NCBI RefSeq assembly: GCF_040545335.1
Contig: NZ_JBEPLU010000001.1
Coordinates: forward strand, 2,170,001-2,234,000
Direction of reading: 5' to 3'
Source: Phenylobacterium koreense
GTDB lineage: Bacteria; Pseudomonadota; Alphaproteobacteria; Caulobacterales; Caulobacteraceae
DNA length: 64,000 bases
Part shown: positions 54,714-63,676 of the stretch, piece after piece
Layout of the letters: each line of letters opens with the position of its first letter
Position numbering within the stretch: the stretch's first letter is position 1
The notes under the pieces: model-generated
What the model saw: only the letters and a program-made list of their open reading frames with translations
Databases searched by the model: none
Told to the model about the DNA's origin: nothing
Made by a program: the position numbers and the translations under genes

Positions 54714-55480
54714 GGCGCGACTTTCCGGCCAGCCTCGAAGAAGCCGTCGCCCAGCGCGACCTGCGCCTTCGCGGTCAGATGCAGGCCATCGGAGGGCTGG
54801 CGGGGGAAGGCGTCGGTGTCGGTAAGCGTCACATGCTCGCTGGTCGCGGCGACGCGCGCTTGAGCGCGGCGGACGGCGCCCGCGCCTGGATAGCCATCCC
54901 CCAGGTCATCGATCCGGCCGATCTCGAAGACTGTCTGAGCGTCACCCCACCGGGCGCGCACCCGCGCGATGAAGGCGCGGAGATTGGTTTCGTAGGCGTC
55001 GCCCTTTGCTCGGTCGGTGGCGTCCTTCTCGCCTTGCATCCAGAGGACCGCGCTGACACGCACCGGCGCGCCCCTAGCCGCCAGCGCCGCCTTGGCCGCG
55101 CTCACCTCCGTGCTGGCCGCATCGAACAGTTCCCCGCGCGAGGAAATCGACCAGTCCCTCGCAGCCGGATCGGCGGCGAGCCCTGTGTCGCCGCGCGCAT
55201 GCTTGACGACATAAAGCGGCGCGCACGGATGCGCGGCCCGCCAGCGCCAGGCGAACTGCGCCTCCGGGCCCCAGGCCTGAGGATTGTTCGGCGCGCCGGT
55301 GTTGCTGCCCGGGGCCAGGGGCTCGAAGCCCTTCCTGAGCGGGTTCCAGATCCAGGCGTCGGGGACAGGCGTCTGCAGGTGCGGCGGGAGATCGGATCGG
55401 CCGAGCGTATAGCCCAGGGCGTTCGATTGGCCGGCGACGACGACGAGGGCCGGGGGCTCGCAGGCGGGCGGCAGGTCCAT
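54710..55480 (-). CDS. SGNH-type carbohydrate esterase (SASA/CE6-like)
   Basis: A 256-residue protein with VVAGQSNALG near the start (nucleophile S19), LWMQGEKDATD in the middle and PSDGLHLTAKAQ near the end, i.e. the GQSN, mid-domain Gly/Gln and DxxH blocks of sialate-O-acetylesterase-like/CE6 enzymes. It would remove acetyl groups from a sugar or polysaccharide. No signal peptide is visible; it is the first gene at the left of the polysaccharide cluster on the minus strand and probably edits that product or a precursor. Confidence 0.85.
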   Translation of the reverse strand: MDLPPACEPPALVVVAGQSNALGYTLGRSDLPPHLQTPVPDAWIWNPLRKGFEPLAPGSNTGAPNNPQAWGPEAQFAWRWRAAHPCAPLYVVKHARGDTGLAADPAARDWSISSRGELFDAASTEVSAAKAALAARGAPVRVSAVLWMQGEKDATDRAKGDAYETNLRAFIARVRARWGDAQTVFEIGRIDDLGDGYPGAGAVRRAQARVAATSEHVTLTDTDAFPRQPSDGLHLTAKAQVALGDGFFEAGRKVAP

Positions 55481-55490
55481 GAACCGCCTC

Positions 55491-56723
55491 CTACCGCGCC
55501 GCCCGGCGCGCCGAGCGCGCGACGCTGAGGGCGGCGCGCTGGACGCCGTCGGGCAGGGTGGTGAACCAGGCCTGGGGCGAGAGGCGCTCGAGGACGCGGC
55601 GCTGGCCGGCGGTGGAGAGGCGGGCCGCTAGGTCCGGATCAGCGCGCAGGCGGCGCAGGGCGGCGGCCGCCGCATCGATGTCCGGCTCGGCCCAGTTCTG
55701 CCCCTTGTAGATGCCCTGCTGGTCCTCAACCGGGATCGGGGCCGAGGGGACCAGCAGCGCGCAGGTCTCGTCCATGAAGTCGATGTTTCCCGACCAGCCG
55801 GTGCCGATGACCGGCGTGCCGAGCGCCATGGCCTCGGCCATGGTCAGGCCAAAGCCCTCCGCCCGGTGCAGCGACAGGAGGACGTCCGCCGAGGCGATCA
55901 GGCTCTTCACCTGCTCGTAGGGCCAACTGGCGTCGAGGATCTCGACATTGTCCGGGGCGGCGGCGCGCAGGCGCTCGAAGACCGCTGGAAAGGCCTGGGC
56001 GTTCTGGGTCTTGATCACCAGCCGGGCGCTTGGATCACCTGGAAACGCCTTGGCGAAGGCCGCGATCATGCCGTCCGGGTTCTTGCGGGCGGCCGAAGAC
56101 TTGAAGTCGAAGAGGGTCACCGCGAGGAAGCCGGCTTCGCGTTCGGCCGGGCGGACGTCCCGATAGTCCTCCATGAAGAGTGGGTGCGGGACGGTGCGGA
56201 CCGGGGCTGCGGCGCCCAGGAACGACCCGGCGGTGTAGTCGCTGGGGGCCCAGACCTCGTCGAGCATGGCCACGTCCTTCAGCCAGGACTTGGGCGCCTT
56301 GGGCAGCTCCCAGGCCCAGTAGCCGTAGCGTGGCCCGAGGACATTGCGCGGGCCGAGAAAGGCGAGGGCGGCTAGCAGCTCGGGCGCATTGACGTGGAAG
56401 ATCCAGGGACCGGGCGTCCGGGCGGCCTCTGCCGCGCCGATCCAGTCAAGCTTCGCCCCGGCGATATCGACCTGCTCGACCGGCGCGCCGAGGGCTTCGA
56501 AGGCGCGGACGGCCAGACGCGCGGAGGCCGCGATGCCGTAGGAACCGCCGAAGTCGCCGACCACGCGGATGGGGCCGGAAAACTGGTCGCCGGCGTGCGG
56601 CGCTCGAGCCTGCCGTCGCACATAGGCTTCAAGCGCCGGCCCAAGCACCGGCTGGGCGAGACGCCGGACAGGCTCGGGTGTCATGGCGCGCCAGGCGCGG
56701 CGGGAGGCCGAAAGCAGGCTCAT
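55491..56723 (-). CDS. GT4-type glycosyltransferase
   Basis: A 410-residue GT-B glycosyltransferase. The C-terminal half has IASADVLLSLHRAEGFGLTMAEAMALGTPVIGTGWSG in the family position with the E-x7-E pair and a following NIDFMDETCALLVPS. The N-terminal half starts with basic/hydrophobic helices (RAWRAMTPEPVRRLAQPVLG), perhaps a membrane-touching helix. It overlaps the next upstream gene by ATGA (56720-56723). Donor and acceptor unknown; it belongs to the surface-polysaccharide locus. Confidence 0.85.
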   Translation of the reverse strand: MSLLSASRRAWRAMTPEPVRRLAQPVLGPALEAYVRRQARAPHAGDQFSGPIRVVGDFGGSYGIAASARLAVRAFEALGAPVEQVDIAGAKLDWIGAAEAARTPGPWIFHVNAPELLAALAFLGPRNVLGPRYGYWAWELPKAPKSWLKDVAMLDEVWAPSDYTAGSFLGAAAPVRTVPHPLFMEDYRDVRPAEREAGFLAVTLFDFKSSAARKNPDGMIAAFAKAFPGDPSARLVIKTQNAQAFPAVFERLRAAAPDNVEILDASWPYEQVKSLIASADVLLSLHRAEGFGLTMAEAMALGTPVIGTGWSGNIDFMDETCALLVPSAPIPVEDQQGIYKGQNWAEPDIDAAAAALRRLRADPDLAARLSTAGQRRVLERLSPQAWFTTLPDGVQRAALSVARSARRAAR

Positions 56724-58603
56724 GCGCTGGCCGAGCCCCAGCCGACGCCCTGGCTGAGCAAGGCGATGGCGTCGGCCGGGAAGAGGCCGGGGCCGGTCCG
56801 GAAGATCACCTTAGCGGCCTGGGCCGGCGGGCCGGCGGGCGCGCCTTCGGGCGTGCGGAAGCGGCTCGAGGCGGCGTCGAAGACCAGGGCGTCGCCGCCG
56901 GCGGCTTCGGGCGTCCAACGCTCGACGACGAGCAGGGTGTTGACCGCGCCGGCCGCTGGTGCGCGGGTGGCGGCCGGCGGCTCATGCCGCACCGACAACC
57001 TTGCGAGCTCGAAGATCGGATGTCCGTCCGCCGCGCTCGGCAGCGCGGCGAGGTCGATGCCGTATTCGGCGAGGCCGCCGCCGATCAGCCAGCGCAGGAA
57101 GCGGAACCGGCTCTTGAAGCTGGTGAGCGGAAAGAGGCGTTGCAGGTCGCCGCGGCTCTCCCAGATGGCCAGGAAGATGCGCGGGAACGGCATGCCCGCA
57201 GCCAGCCGTCGCACCGGCGCATCGAAGCCGGCCCTCAAGGCCGTGCCGACCGTGGCGGGCCAGCCAGCGCGGGCGGCCAGGCCGTATGCGGCGAAGCGCA
57301 GCTTGGCCTCCGAGAGGTCGCCGGCCACCTGGCGAGCGGCGCGCAAGGGCAGGGCCGGGTCGGCGAAGGCTTCTGGCGGGGCGAGCCGCGCCGAGAAGCG
57401 GCCCTCGATTGATTCCGGGCCCAACAGCCAGGCCTTCAGCCCCATTTCATCGTTGGCGAAGCGGTCGCGAAGGTCGCGGCGCGCCACCTTCAGCGCCTCG
57501 ATCGCCGGTGCGGCCGGAGCGCCGGTCAGCCAGTCGACAAGCTCCATGGAGCTCGAAAGCCAGGGCCCCTCAGGCGCCTGGCCCTCCGGCGACCTGATCA
57601 CCTGGCCGGGCTGGATGGAGGCCCAGGCTTCCGCCGCGGGCGTCAGGCCGCCGCCGAAATCCTCGCCGGCCCTGGCGGCGGCCAGCATCCGCCGGCGCAC
57701 CTCCTTGCTGACCAGTTGGCCCGATGGGAAGGCCCGGTGCGCATAGGGGACCAAGCTCGCCTGCTCGTGCCCGTTGCGGAGCAGGGCGTCCGCATATTCG
57801 CTCAGGACGGCCGCGAGGGCCGAGCCCGCCTGCACCTTGATCCGGTCCTGGTGCTTGGAGAGCAGGTCCGGGCGCGTCGGGTCGAATCCCGAGAAGTGGA
57901 AGAAGACCAAGGGCTGGCCGTCCACCGTCCAGCCGCCTGCGCCCTTGGCGACCTCGCGGCCCTCCAGATTCCAGTAGGCGAGGTTGAGCGCGGGCGTGCG
58001 CAGCAGGGCCAGGTCGCTGACCAGGCCCGGCGCCAGGTCCATCCACTTCTGGTCGGTGAAGAGGCCCGAGGCCATGTCCACGCGGCAGTCGTAGCGCAGC
58101 TTCTCGGCCCACCAGTCCAGCAGGTCGAAGATCTCGGCCTCGGCCCTGGCGGCCATGAAGCCCAGATTGTAGGAACCGGAGGTCAGGATGACATGGTCGT
58201 TGGGATTGGCCTCGCCGCGCAAGGGGCGGGTGATGTGCGGGGTGAGCACCAGCGGCGCTCGCGCCAGTCCTTCGCGCACCGGCTCGAGCGGCCGATAGAC
58301 CCAGATGTCGGGGTCGAGATAGACGCCGGCGGTGACGCCCGGCTCCGAGAGCAGGGCCTTGAAGACGAACGGCTTTACGGCGGTGTTGAGCTCCAGCGCG
58401 TCGTAATAGGCGCACATGAGCGCAAAGCCGGGGACGAGGCTGGCGGCGTCGACCGTCCGTACGCCGGGATCCTTGAAGGCGATCGGCCCGTCGGTCGTCA
58501 CCACTACGCGCTGGGCGTTCGGCTCGGCGGCGGCCAGGCTCTCCATGAGGCTGGCCGCCTGGCCGGCGTAGTTGCGCGATACGATGGTGAAGATGACGTC
58601 CAC
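56720..58603 (-). CDS. GT8-like glycosyltransferase with long C-terminal extension
   Basis: A 627-residue protein from a GTG. The first ~270 residues are GT-A-like: FTIVSRNYAGQAASLMES, then YLDPDIWVYRPLEP with the metal-binding DPD, then GSYNLGFMAARAEAEIFD and LVFFHFSGFDPTRPDL. The second half (~350 residues) is helical with Trp and Leu patches and no motif I recognise. It is coupled to the GT4 gene. The second half might be a second acceptor-binding domain. Confidence 0.8.
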   Translation of the reverse strand: MDVIFTIVSRNYAGQAASLMESLAAAEPNAQRVVVTTDGPIAFKDPGVRTVDAASLVPGFALMCAYYDALELNTAVKPFVFKALLSEPGVTAGVYLDPDIWVYRPLEPVREGLARAPLVLTPHITRPLRGEANPNDHVILTSGSYNLGFMAARAEAEIFDLLDWWAEKLRYDCRVDMASGLFTDQKWMDLAPGLVSDLALLRTPALNLAYWNLEGREVAKGAGGWTVDGQPLVFFHFSGFDPTRPDLLSKHQDRIKVQAGSALAAVLSEYADALLRNGHEQASLVPYAHRAFPSGQLVSKEVRRRMLAAARAGEDFGGGLTPAAEAWASIQPGQVIRSPEGQAPEGPWLSSSMELVDWLTGAPAAPAIEALKVARRDLRDRFANDEMGLKAWLLGPESIEGRFSARLAPPEAFADPALPLRAARQVAGDLSEAKLRFAAYGLAARAGWPATVGTALRAGFDAPVRRLAAGMPFPRIFLAIWESRGDLQRLFPLTSFKSRFRFLRWLIGGGLAEYGIDLAALPSAADGHPIFELARLSVRHEPPAATRAPAAGAVNTLLVVERWTPEAAGGDALVFDAASSRFRTPEGAPAGPPAQAAKVIFRTGPGLFPADAIALLSQGVGWGSASA

Positions 58604-58649
58604 GGTCGCCCCTGAGCCTGACCGAGGCTCGTTGTCCTGCTGGCGGCGG

Positions 58650-59405
58650 TCAGGCCGCTGCGAGCAGTTGGTCCAGCTTCTTGACGTCCATGATCGGAGA
58701 CGCGACGCCGCTCTCGATACGCATGACCTTGTTGCAGTAGAGCCGGATCAGCTCAAGGTCATGCGAGGCCAGCACCAGGATGCCGGCCCGCTCCATCAGT
58801 TCCAGGATCCGCTTGTGGGCGATCTTCTGGAAGTCGGCGTCGCCGACGGCGATCCATTCGTCCATCAGGATCACGTCGGCGTGGACGGCGGTGGCCACCG
58901 CGAAGGCCAGGCGCGCCTGCATCCCGGCCGAATAGGTCTTCAGCGGCATGGCCAGGAATGGGCCGAGGCCGGTGAAGTCGGCGATCTCGGTCATCCGCTC
59001 TTCGATCTCCTTGGCGGAGAGGCCGGCGATGCGGCCGCGCAGGCGGATGTTGTCGAGGCCGGTGGCCGATGGATCGATGCCGAGATTCAGGTCGAGCATG
59101 GCGGCGATCTGGCCGTGCACGTCGATGGTTCCCTCGTCCGGCTCGTAGGCGCCGGCGAGAGCCCGCAGAAGGGTGGTCTTGCCCGAGCCGTTGTGACCGA
59201 TGAGGCCCAGCCGGTCGCCGGACTTCAGGCTCATATTGACGCCCGAGAGGGCGGTGACCTCGGTGGCGCCCATGCTGGTGCGCCCGAGCTTGCCGCCGAC
59301 CGTGATACGCGCCAGGTGCTTCTTCAGCGACTTGGCGTCGACCCCGTAGACCGGGAAGCGAAGGGTCAGGTCACTGACCGTGATGGAAATCTGCGGGCCC
59401 TTCAT
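58650..59405 (-). CDS. polysaccharide-export ABC ATPase (Wzt/KpsT-like), short form
   Basis: A 251-residue ATPase with Walker A GHNGSGKTT, signature YSAGM (in LKTYSAGMQARLAFA), Walker B VILMDEWIAVGD and H-loop ASHD, all in the style of lipopolysaccharide and capsule exporters. The C-terminal carbohydrate-binding domain present in some Wzt proteins is missing, so it follows the KpsT or unsorted O-antigen type. The ATG overlaps the permease stop (ATGA). The complex carries a finished, lipid-linked glycan over the inner membrane. Confidence 0.92.
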   Translation of the reverse strand: MKGPQISITVSDLTLRFPVYGVDAKSLKKHLARITVGGKLGRTSMGATEVTALSGVNMSLKSGDRLGLIGHNGSGKTTLLRALAGAYEPDEGTIDVHGQIAAMLDLNLGIDPSATGLDNIRLRGRIAGLSAKEIEERMTEIADFTGLGPFLAMPLKTYSAGMQARLAFAVATAVHADVILMDEWIAVGDADFQKIAHKRILELMERAGILVLASHDLELIRLYCNKVMRIESGVASPIMDVKKLDQLLAAA

Positions 59406-60235
59406 AGGTAATGTACGATCCGGCGGCGAATGACAGCGAAGGTCGAGAAGGTGGCGATCCAGCCTACCAGCGCCAGTACGCTGAGCACCACATAGGTCAG
59501 GGTGTCGACGCTCTGGCCCAGCAGCGGCGCGCGCACGACCTCCAGCAGGTGATAGAACGGGTTGAGCAGCAGCACGGCGTGGTCGACCAGGCGCCCGCCC
59601 GGTAGCCAGAACACCGGCGTCATGAACATCGAGAACTGGATCACCGAGCCGACGATCTGCGGAATGTCGCGGAACCGGGCCGAGGCCATGCCGACCGCAA
59701 GGCTCATCCACGAGATGTTCAGCAGCAGCAGGATGACGCCGACCACGCCGACGGGCACGTTGGTCTGCCGCCAGTGGTCGTAGAAGACCAGCACGCCGAC
59801 GATGATCACCACGTGGTGCAGCAGGTTGATGACGTTGCGCATCACCGTCCGCCAGACGAAGGTCATCATCGGCAGCGAGGTCTGCGAGAGGATGCCGGAG
59901 GCCTGCACGAAGGTCTGGCAACCCTCCAGGATCACGTTGGCGATCATGCCCCAGAACACGATGCCCAGCGCCACATAGGGGATGAACTCGTTGACCGGGA
60001 CCTTGAAGAGGTTGGCGTAGAGGAAGCCGATACCCGCCACCATGAGACCCATGGAGAGGGTGATCCAGAACGGTCCGAGGATCGAACCGCGGTAACGGGA
60101 AACCACGTCGTGCCAGGCCAGCGACCAGGCCAGGCCGATACGCTCGAACGAGGCGCGCAGGTCCGCGAACGCCATGCTGAACTCGTGCATGGGGCCGCGC
60201 CGTCCGGTGCGCACCATGTGTTGTACGGATTGCAT
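59402..60235 (-). CDS. ABC-2 type polysaccharide export permease (Wzm-like)
   Basis: A 277-residue membrane protein with six spans, starting with a short N-terminal cytoplasmic helix and then DVVSRYRGSILGPFWITLSM, the Arg-containing gate motif of ABC-2 exporters. The end, HLLEVVRAPLLGQSV, is also typical for Wzm/TagG/KpsM. It pairs with the ATPase encoded directly downstream (ATGA overlap). The upstream 143-bp gap to the methyltransferase includes an A/T-rich stretch that may be their promoter. Confidence 0.92.
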   Translation of the reverse strand: MQSVQHMVRTGRRGPMHEFSMAFADLRASFERIGLAWSLAWHDVVSRYRGSILGPFWITLSMGLMVAGIGFLYANLFKVPVNEFIPYVALGIVFWGMIANVILEGCQTFVQASGILSQTSLPMMTFVWRTVMRNVINLLHHVVIIVGVLVFYDHWRQTNVPVGVVGVILLLLNISWMSLAVGMASARFRDIPQIVGSVIQFSMFMTPVFWLPGGRLVDHAVLLLNPFYHLLEVVRAPLLGQSVDTLTYVVLSVLALVGWIATFSTFAVIRRRIVHYL

Positions 60236-60378
60236 TCAGTCTCCCGACCAAAAGCTCGCCGGCGCACCCGCCGCACGTCGCTCGCGTGGGTGGGTAACAG
60301 GTCGCATTTTGCGGCGCAAGCGTGGCGCCAGGCGAGGATTCTCGTGGAAAATTCAAATCAAAAGGCTGTTTTGCCCTA

Positions 60379-61104
60379 CTAAAGCGGACTTTCGTCCTCG
60401 AACGGCGGCGGGCTGGTCTTCATGTGCGCGTGGTCGGCGCGATACTGGTTGAAGTGCCGACGCAGGGCCGGGGCGGGCTGCTCGGCCTGGCGCACCAGGC
60501 CGCCGGCCTCGACCTCCTGGGCCGAACGCTTGCGGACAACGAACTCGATCCCGCATTCACCGATCGGCGTCAGGGTCTGGTCGAACCGCGGAAGGTCGTA
60601 GCGATAGGTCGAATTCAGCAACGCGATCTTCTCGATGTCGGCGGCGGGGCCGAGCTCGGCTAGCAGGTCCAGCACATTGATCGATCGGTCCGACCAGGAC
60701 TTGGACTTCAGCATGGTGAAGGTCCACTTGTGATCGCGGTTGTGTGTGGAGGGGAAGACACCCTGCTCGTAGAGGTCCTCGTCCGGCACGGTGATGATCA
60801 GGAAGCCGCCGGGCTTCAACGCCTCGAACCAGGCCTTCAGGCCCTGGCGCGGATCGACCAGGTGCTCGAGGCAGTGGCTCGAATGGACGAAGTCCAGGCT
60901 GCCGGGCGCGACGCCCTGCAGAAACTGGGCGTCGCCGTCTTCCCAGTCCCAGATCCGCACCGACTTCAGGCCGGGAAAGAATGGGGCGTAGAGCGAGAGG
61001 GGATCGGGCTTGCCGCCGATATCCAGGCCCTCGCCCACGAACCAGCGGCGGGCGAAGTTCGGTTCGGCCATGCGCCGAGCGATGGATTTCGAGAGTTCTT
61101 TCAA
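60379..61104 (-). CDS. SAM-dependent methyltransferase in the polysaccharide cluster
   Basis: A 241-residue type-11 methyltransferase, starting at the TTG 61104 (AGGA before it) or the internal ATG 33 bases later. Motif I region FVGEGLDIGGKPDPLSLYA, then GSLDFVHSSHCLEHLVDPRQGLKAW and LKPGGFLIITVPDED. Such enzymes in O-antigen clusters add methyl groups to sugars, sometimes as a chain cap that sets length. It shares its strand with the sugar kinase 10 bp upstream and the exporter downstream, so a capping role is possible (inference). Confidence 0.85.
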   Translation of the reverse strand: MKELSKSIARRMAEPNFARRWFVGEGLDIGGKPDPLSLYAPFFPGLKSVRIWDWEDGDAQFLQGVAPGSLDFVHSSHCLEHLVDPRQGLKAWFEALKPGGFLIITVPDEDLYEQGVFPSTHNRDHKWTFTMLKSKSWSDRSINVLDLLAELGPAADIEKIALLNSTYRYDLPRFDQTLTPIGECGIEFVVRKRSAQEVEAGGLVRQAEQPAPALRRHFNQYRADHAHMKTSPPPFEDESPL

Positions 61105-61114
61105 TGCACTGATC

Positions 61115-62146
61115 CTATCGCACGTCCCAGGACTCGGCCCCGGTCCTTGTAAAGGCTGCGCCCTGGGCGACGCCGCCGAAGCCGCCGAGCAGGCGCTTGA
61201 GGCCTTCTCGGCGCGGAGGATCGACCAGGAACATCATGAAGCCGCCGCCGCCGGCGCCGGACACCTTGCCGCCGAACACGCCGAAGGCCTTGGCGGCCTC
61301 ATAGACCTTGTCGATCTCCGGCGAGGAGATGTTGTGGGCGGTCTGCTTCTTCGAGAGCCAGCCGGCGTCGAGCAGGGCGCCGAAGCGGGGCAGGTCGCCG
61401 GCCACCAGAGCGTCGCGCATCTCGAAGGCGCCCGCCTTCAGGGCGTGGAGGCTTTCCAGCGATTTCGGCGCTTGGCTTTTCATGTTGGCCTTCTGCTCGT
61501 CGATGATCGCGGCGGATTCGCGGCTGACCCCGGTGAAGTAGAGCACGAGGCTCGCCTCCAACTCCTTCAGCACCTTTTCCGGCACCGTCAGGCCCTCGAC
61601 CTCCACGCGGGCCTCCTCGAAGAAGCGCATGAAGTTCATGCCGCCGAAGGCCGCGGCGTACTGATCCTGGGTGCCCCCGGCCAGGCCCAGGTCGCAGCGC
61701 TCGATGTCGTAGGCCAGGGCTGCGACCGCCTGCGGGCTCATCTCCAGCCCCATGAAGCGGCGCATACCCTCGACCATGGCCACGACCAGGGCGGACGACG
61801 ATCCCAGCCCCGATCCGGGCGGGCAGTCGGCATAGGACACCATGGTCAGCGGAATGGCCCGGCCGTTCTGGGCCATGAAGCGGTTGTAGACGCCCTTGAG
61901 CAGGCGCAGCGGCTCGTCGGTCGGCAGCGGCGCCGTGGCCGGCGCGCGCCAGGCCTGGTCGCGATCGGCTGCGACCAGAAGCACCTGGTCGTCCGTCCGC
62001 GCCTCGATGGTCACATGGGCGAAGAGGTCGATGGTCGCGTTGAGCACCACGCCCCCGTGCTCGTCGCAGTAGGGCGAGACGTCGGTTCCGCCGCCGCCGA
62101 AGCCCAGGCGAAGGGGGGCGCGGGCGCGCACCAGTTCATGACGCAT
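61115..62146 (-). CDS. GHMP-family sugar kinase, HddA-like
   Basis: A 343-residue kinase with the GHMP N-motif PLRLGFGGGGTDVSPY, the ATP-binding GSGLGSSSALVVAM and a C-terminal KVSGAGGGGFMMFLV. The GFGGGGTDV start is typical for D-glycero-alpha-D-manno-heptose-7-phosphate kinase (HddA), which leads to GDP-heptose for surface glycans; related fucokinase-like enzymes share it. Partner genes (gmhA, hddC) are not seen in this window. It is divergent from the GT2 gene and heads the minus-strand cluster. Confidence 0.85.
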   Translation of the reverse strand: MRHELVRARAPLRLGFGGGGTDVSPYCDEHGGVVLNATIDLFAHVTIEARTDDQVLLVAADRDQAWRAPATAPLPTDEPLRLLKGVYNRFMAQNGRAIPLTMVSYADCPPGSGLGSSSALVVAMVEGMRRFMGLEMSPQAVAALAYDIERCDLGLAGGTQDQYAAAFGGMNFMRFFEEARVEVEGLTVPEKVLKELEASLVLYFTGVSRESAAIIDEQKANMKSQAPKSLESLHALKAGAFEMRDALVAGDLPRFGALLDAGWLSKKQTAHNISSPEIDKVYEAAKAFGVFGGKVSGAGGGGFMMFLVDPPRREGLKRLLGGFGGVAQGAAFTRTGAESWDVR

Positions 62147-62264
62147 AGCGGGCGTTGCTGTCCCAGGCTGATCCGATCTGAGCCGGGGGTAGTCGCCGCG
62201 GCGCAGGTTTGCAACCTTGAACGGACGCCCTTATTCGGTCGCCAGCTTTCACGAGGCGTGTTCC

Positions 62265-63317
62265 ATGTTGATCAGCGACCAGCCCTGGTCGGTGGAATCC
62301 CGATCCGCGATCAGCGCCGCCGAGATCTCGCTCAAGGCCGCGCGGGTCTGGATCATCATCCCCTGCTATCGCGTGCGTGCGCAGATCCTGACGGTGCTGA
62401 GCCGTGTGCCGGACTGGGTCGAGGGCGTGGTCTGCGTCGATGACGCATGTCCCGAAGGTACGGCCGATTTCCTGGAAGCGCAGGATCTGCCCCCCCGCAT
62501 CGTCGTGCTGCGCCTGCCGCAGAACGAGGGCGTCGGCGGGGCCGTCCTGGCCGGCTACCGGGAAGCCGAGCGCCGGGGCGGAGAGATCCTGGTCAAGATC
62601 GACGGCGACGATCAGATGGACCTCGCCTATCTGCCCCAACTCGTGACGCCGATCCTGCTGGGTGAGGCCGACTACGTGAAGGGCAATCGCTTCACTTCCA
62701 TCGGGCACCTCAATTCGATGCCCGGCCTCCGGGTGTTCGGCAACGCGGCGCTGAGCTTCGCGGCCAAAGCGTCCACCGGCTACTGGAACATCTTCGATCC
62801 GACGAACGGCTTCACGGCGCTCGAGGCCAGCGTCGCCCGGCAGGTCCTCCAGCGGTCTGTCGCCAGGCGGTTCTTCTTCGAGACTGACCTGCTCTACCAC
62901 CTGGGCGCCTTGCGGGCGGTGGTCCGCGATTCCCCGATGCCGTCACGCTATGGCGACGAGAGGAGCAACCTGCGGATAGGCGCGGTTATCGGCACGTTTT
63001 CTGCCCGTCACCTTAGTAACTTTATCCGTCGGGTGATCGGGCAGTACTTCGTCCGCGACTTCAACGTGGCGACGATCGAGCTGGTCGTCGGATTCCTGCT
63101 GCTGGCGGCCGGCGCGACCTACGGCCTTCACTGGTTCGCGGTCCGCGATCCGGGGCAGGCCGCCTCCGCCGGCGTCGTGATGGCCGCGGCCCTGCCGGTC
63201 ATCATCGGGGTCCAGCTTCTGCTCCAGGCGATCAATTTCGATGTCCAGAACGTGCCGAACCGGCCTATTCACCCCTATCTGCGCACGCTTGAGCGCATCG
63301 CTGGCGGCCGAGGATGA
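62265..63317 (+). CDS. GT2 glycosyltransferase with C-terminal membrane segments (polyprenyl-P sugar synthase)
   Basis: A 350-residue protein from ATG 62265 (GAGG upstream; an in-frame TTG 48 bases earlier is less likely). It has WIIIPCYRVRAQILTVLSRV, VVCVDDACPEGTADFLEA and KIDGDDQMD with a DGDDQMD metal site, then two C-terminal spans (VVGFLLLAAGATYGLHWF and GVVMAAALPVIIGVQLLL), the GtrB/ArnC pattern. It would load a sugar on undecaprenyl phosphate. It overlaps the flippase-like gene by ATGA, and a membrane glycosyltransferase follows. Confidence 0.88.
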   Translation: MLISDQPWSVESRSAISAAEISLKAARVWIIIPCYRVRAQILTVLSRVPDWVEGVVCVDDACPEGTADFLEAQDLPPRIVVLRLPQNEGVGGAVLAGYREAERRGGEILVKIDGDDQMDLAYLPQLVTPILLGEADYVKGNRFTSIGHLNSMPGLRVFGNAALSFAAKASTGYWNIFDPTNGFTALEASVARQVLQRSVARRFFFETDLLYHLGALRAVVRDSPMPSRYGDERSNLRIGAVIGTFSARHLSNFIRRVIGQYFVRDFNVATIELVVGFLLLAAGATYGLHWFAVRDPGQAASAGVVMAAALPVIIGVQLLLQAINFDVQNVPNRPIHPYLRTLERIAGGRG

Positions 63318-63676
63318 CTCTCAAGGACATGCTGCTCTGCGGCGCTTTCGCCGTGGCCTTGCCGATCGGCCAACTGCTCTTCAAGTGGGCGGCTATCCAT
63401 AACGCCTCGCAGCAAGGCCCCTTCCTGCTCCGCGTGCTCCAGAACTACCCGCTGATGGGGGCCTTCGCCTGGTACGCGGCCACGGCCCTCTTCTGGTTCT
63501 ACGTCCTGACCCGCACGCCGCTATCCACCGCCTACGCCTTCTCGCTGATCGGATCGGCGCTGGTGCCGCTCGCCGCCTGGCTGATCTTCAAGGAACCGGT
63601 CTCCGTCGGCATGGCCGCAGGCTACGCCATGATGCTCGCGGGCTTCTTCATCATCCTCATGCAAGTCCGGGCCTGA
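63314..63676 (+). CDS. SMR/EamA-like small membrane transporter, putative lipid-sugar flippase
   Basis: A 120-residue protein with four spans (residues ~7-25, 47-68, 74-92, 97-117), resembling ArnE/ArnF and other small multidrug-resistance-fold proteins: PIGQLLFKWAAIHNAS, FYVLTRTPLSTAYAFSLIGSALVPL. Between a polyprenyl-phosphate sugar synthase and a membrane glycosyltransferase, a role in turning the lipid-linked sugar over to the periplasm is a good inference (compare ArnC-ArnE/F-ArnT). It overlaps both neighbours or touches them. Confidence 0.82.
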   Translation: MTLKDMLLCGAFAVALPIGQLLFKWAAIHNASQQGPFLLRVLQNYPLMGAFAWYAATALFWFYVLTRTPLSTAYAFSLIGSALVPLAAWLIFKEPVSVGMAAGYAMMLAGFFIILMQVRA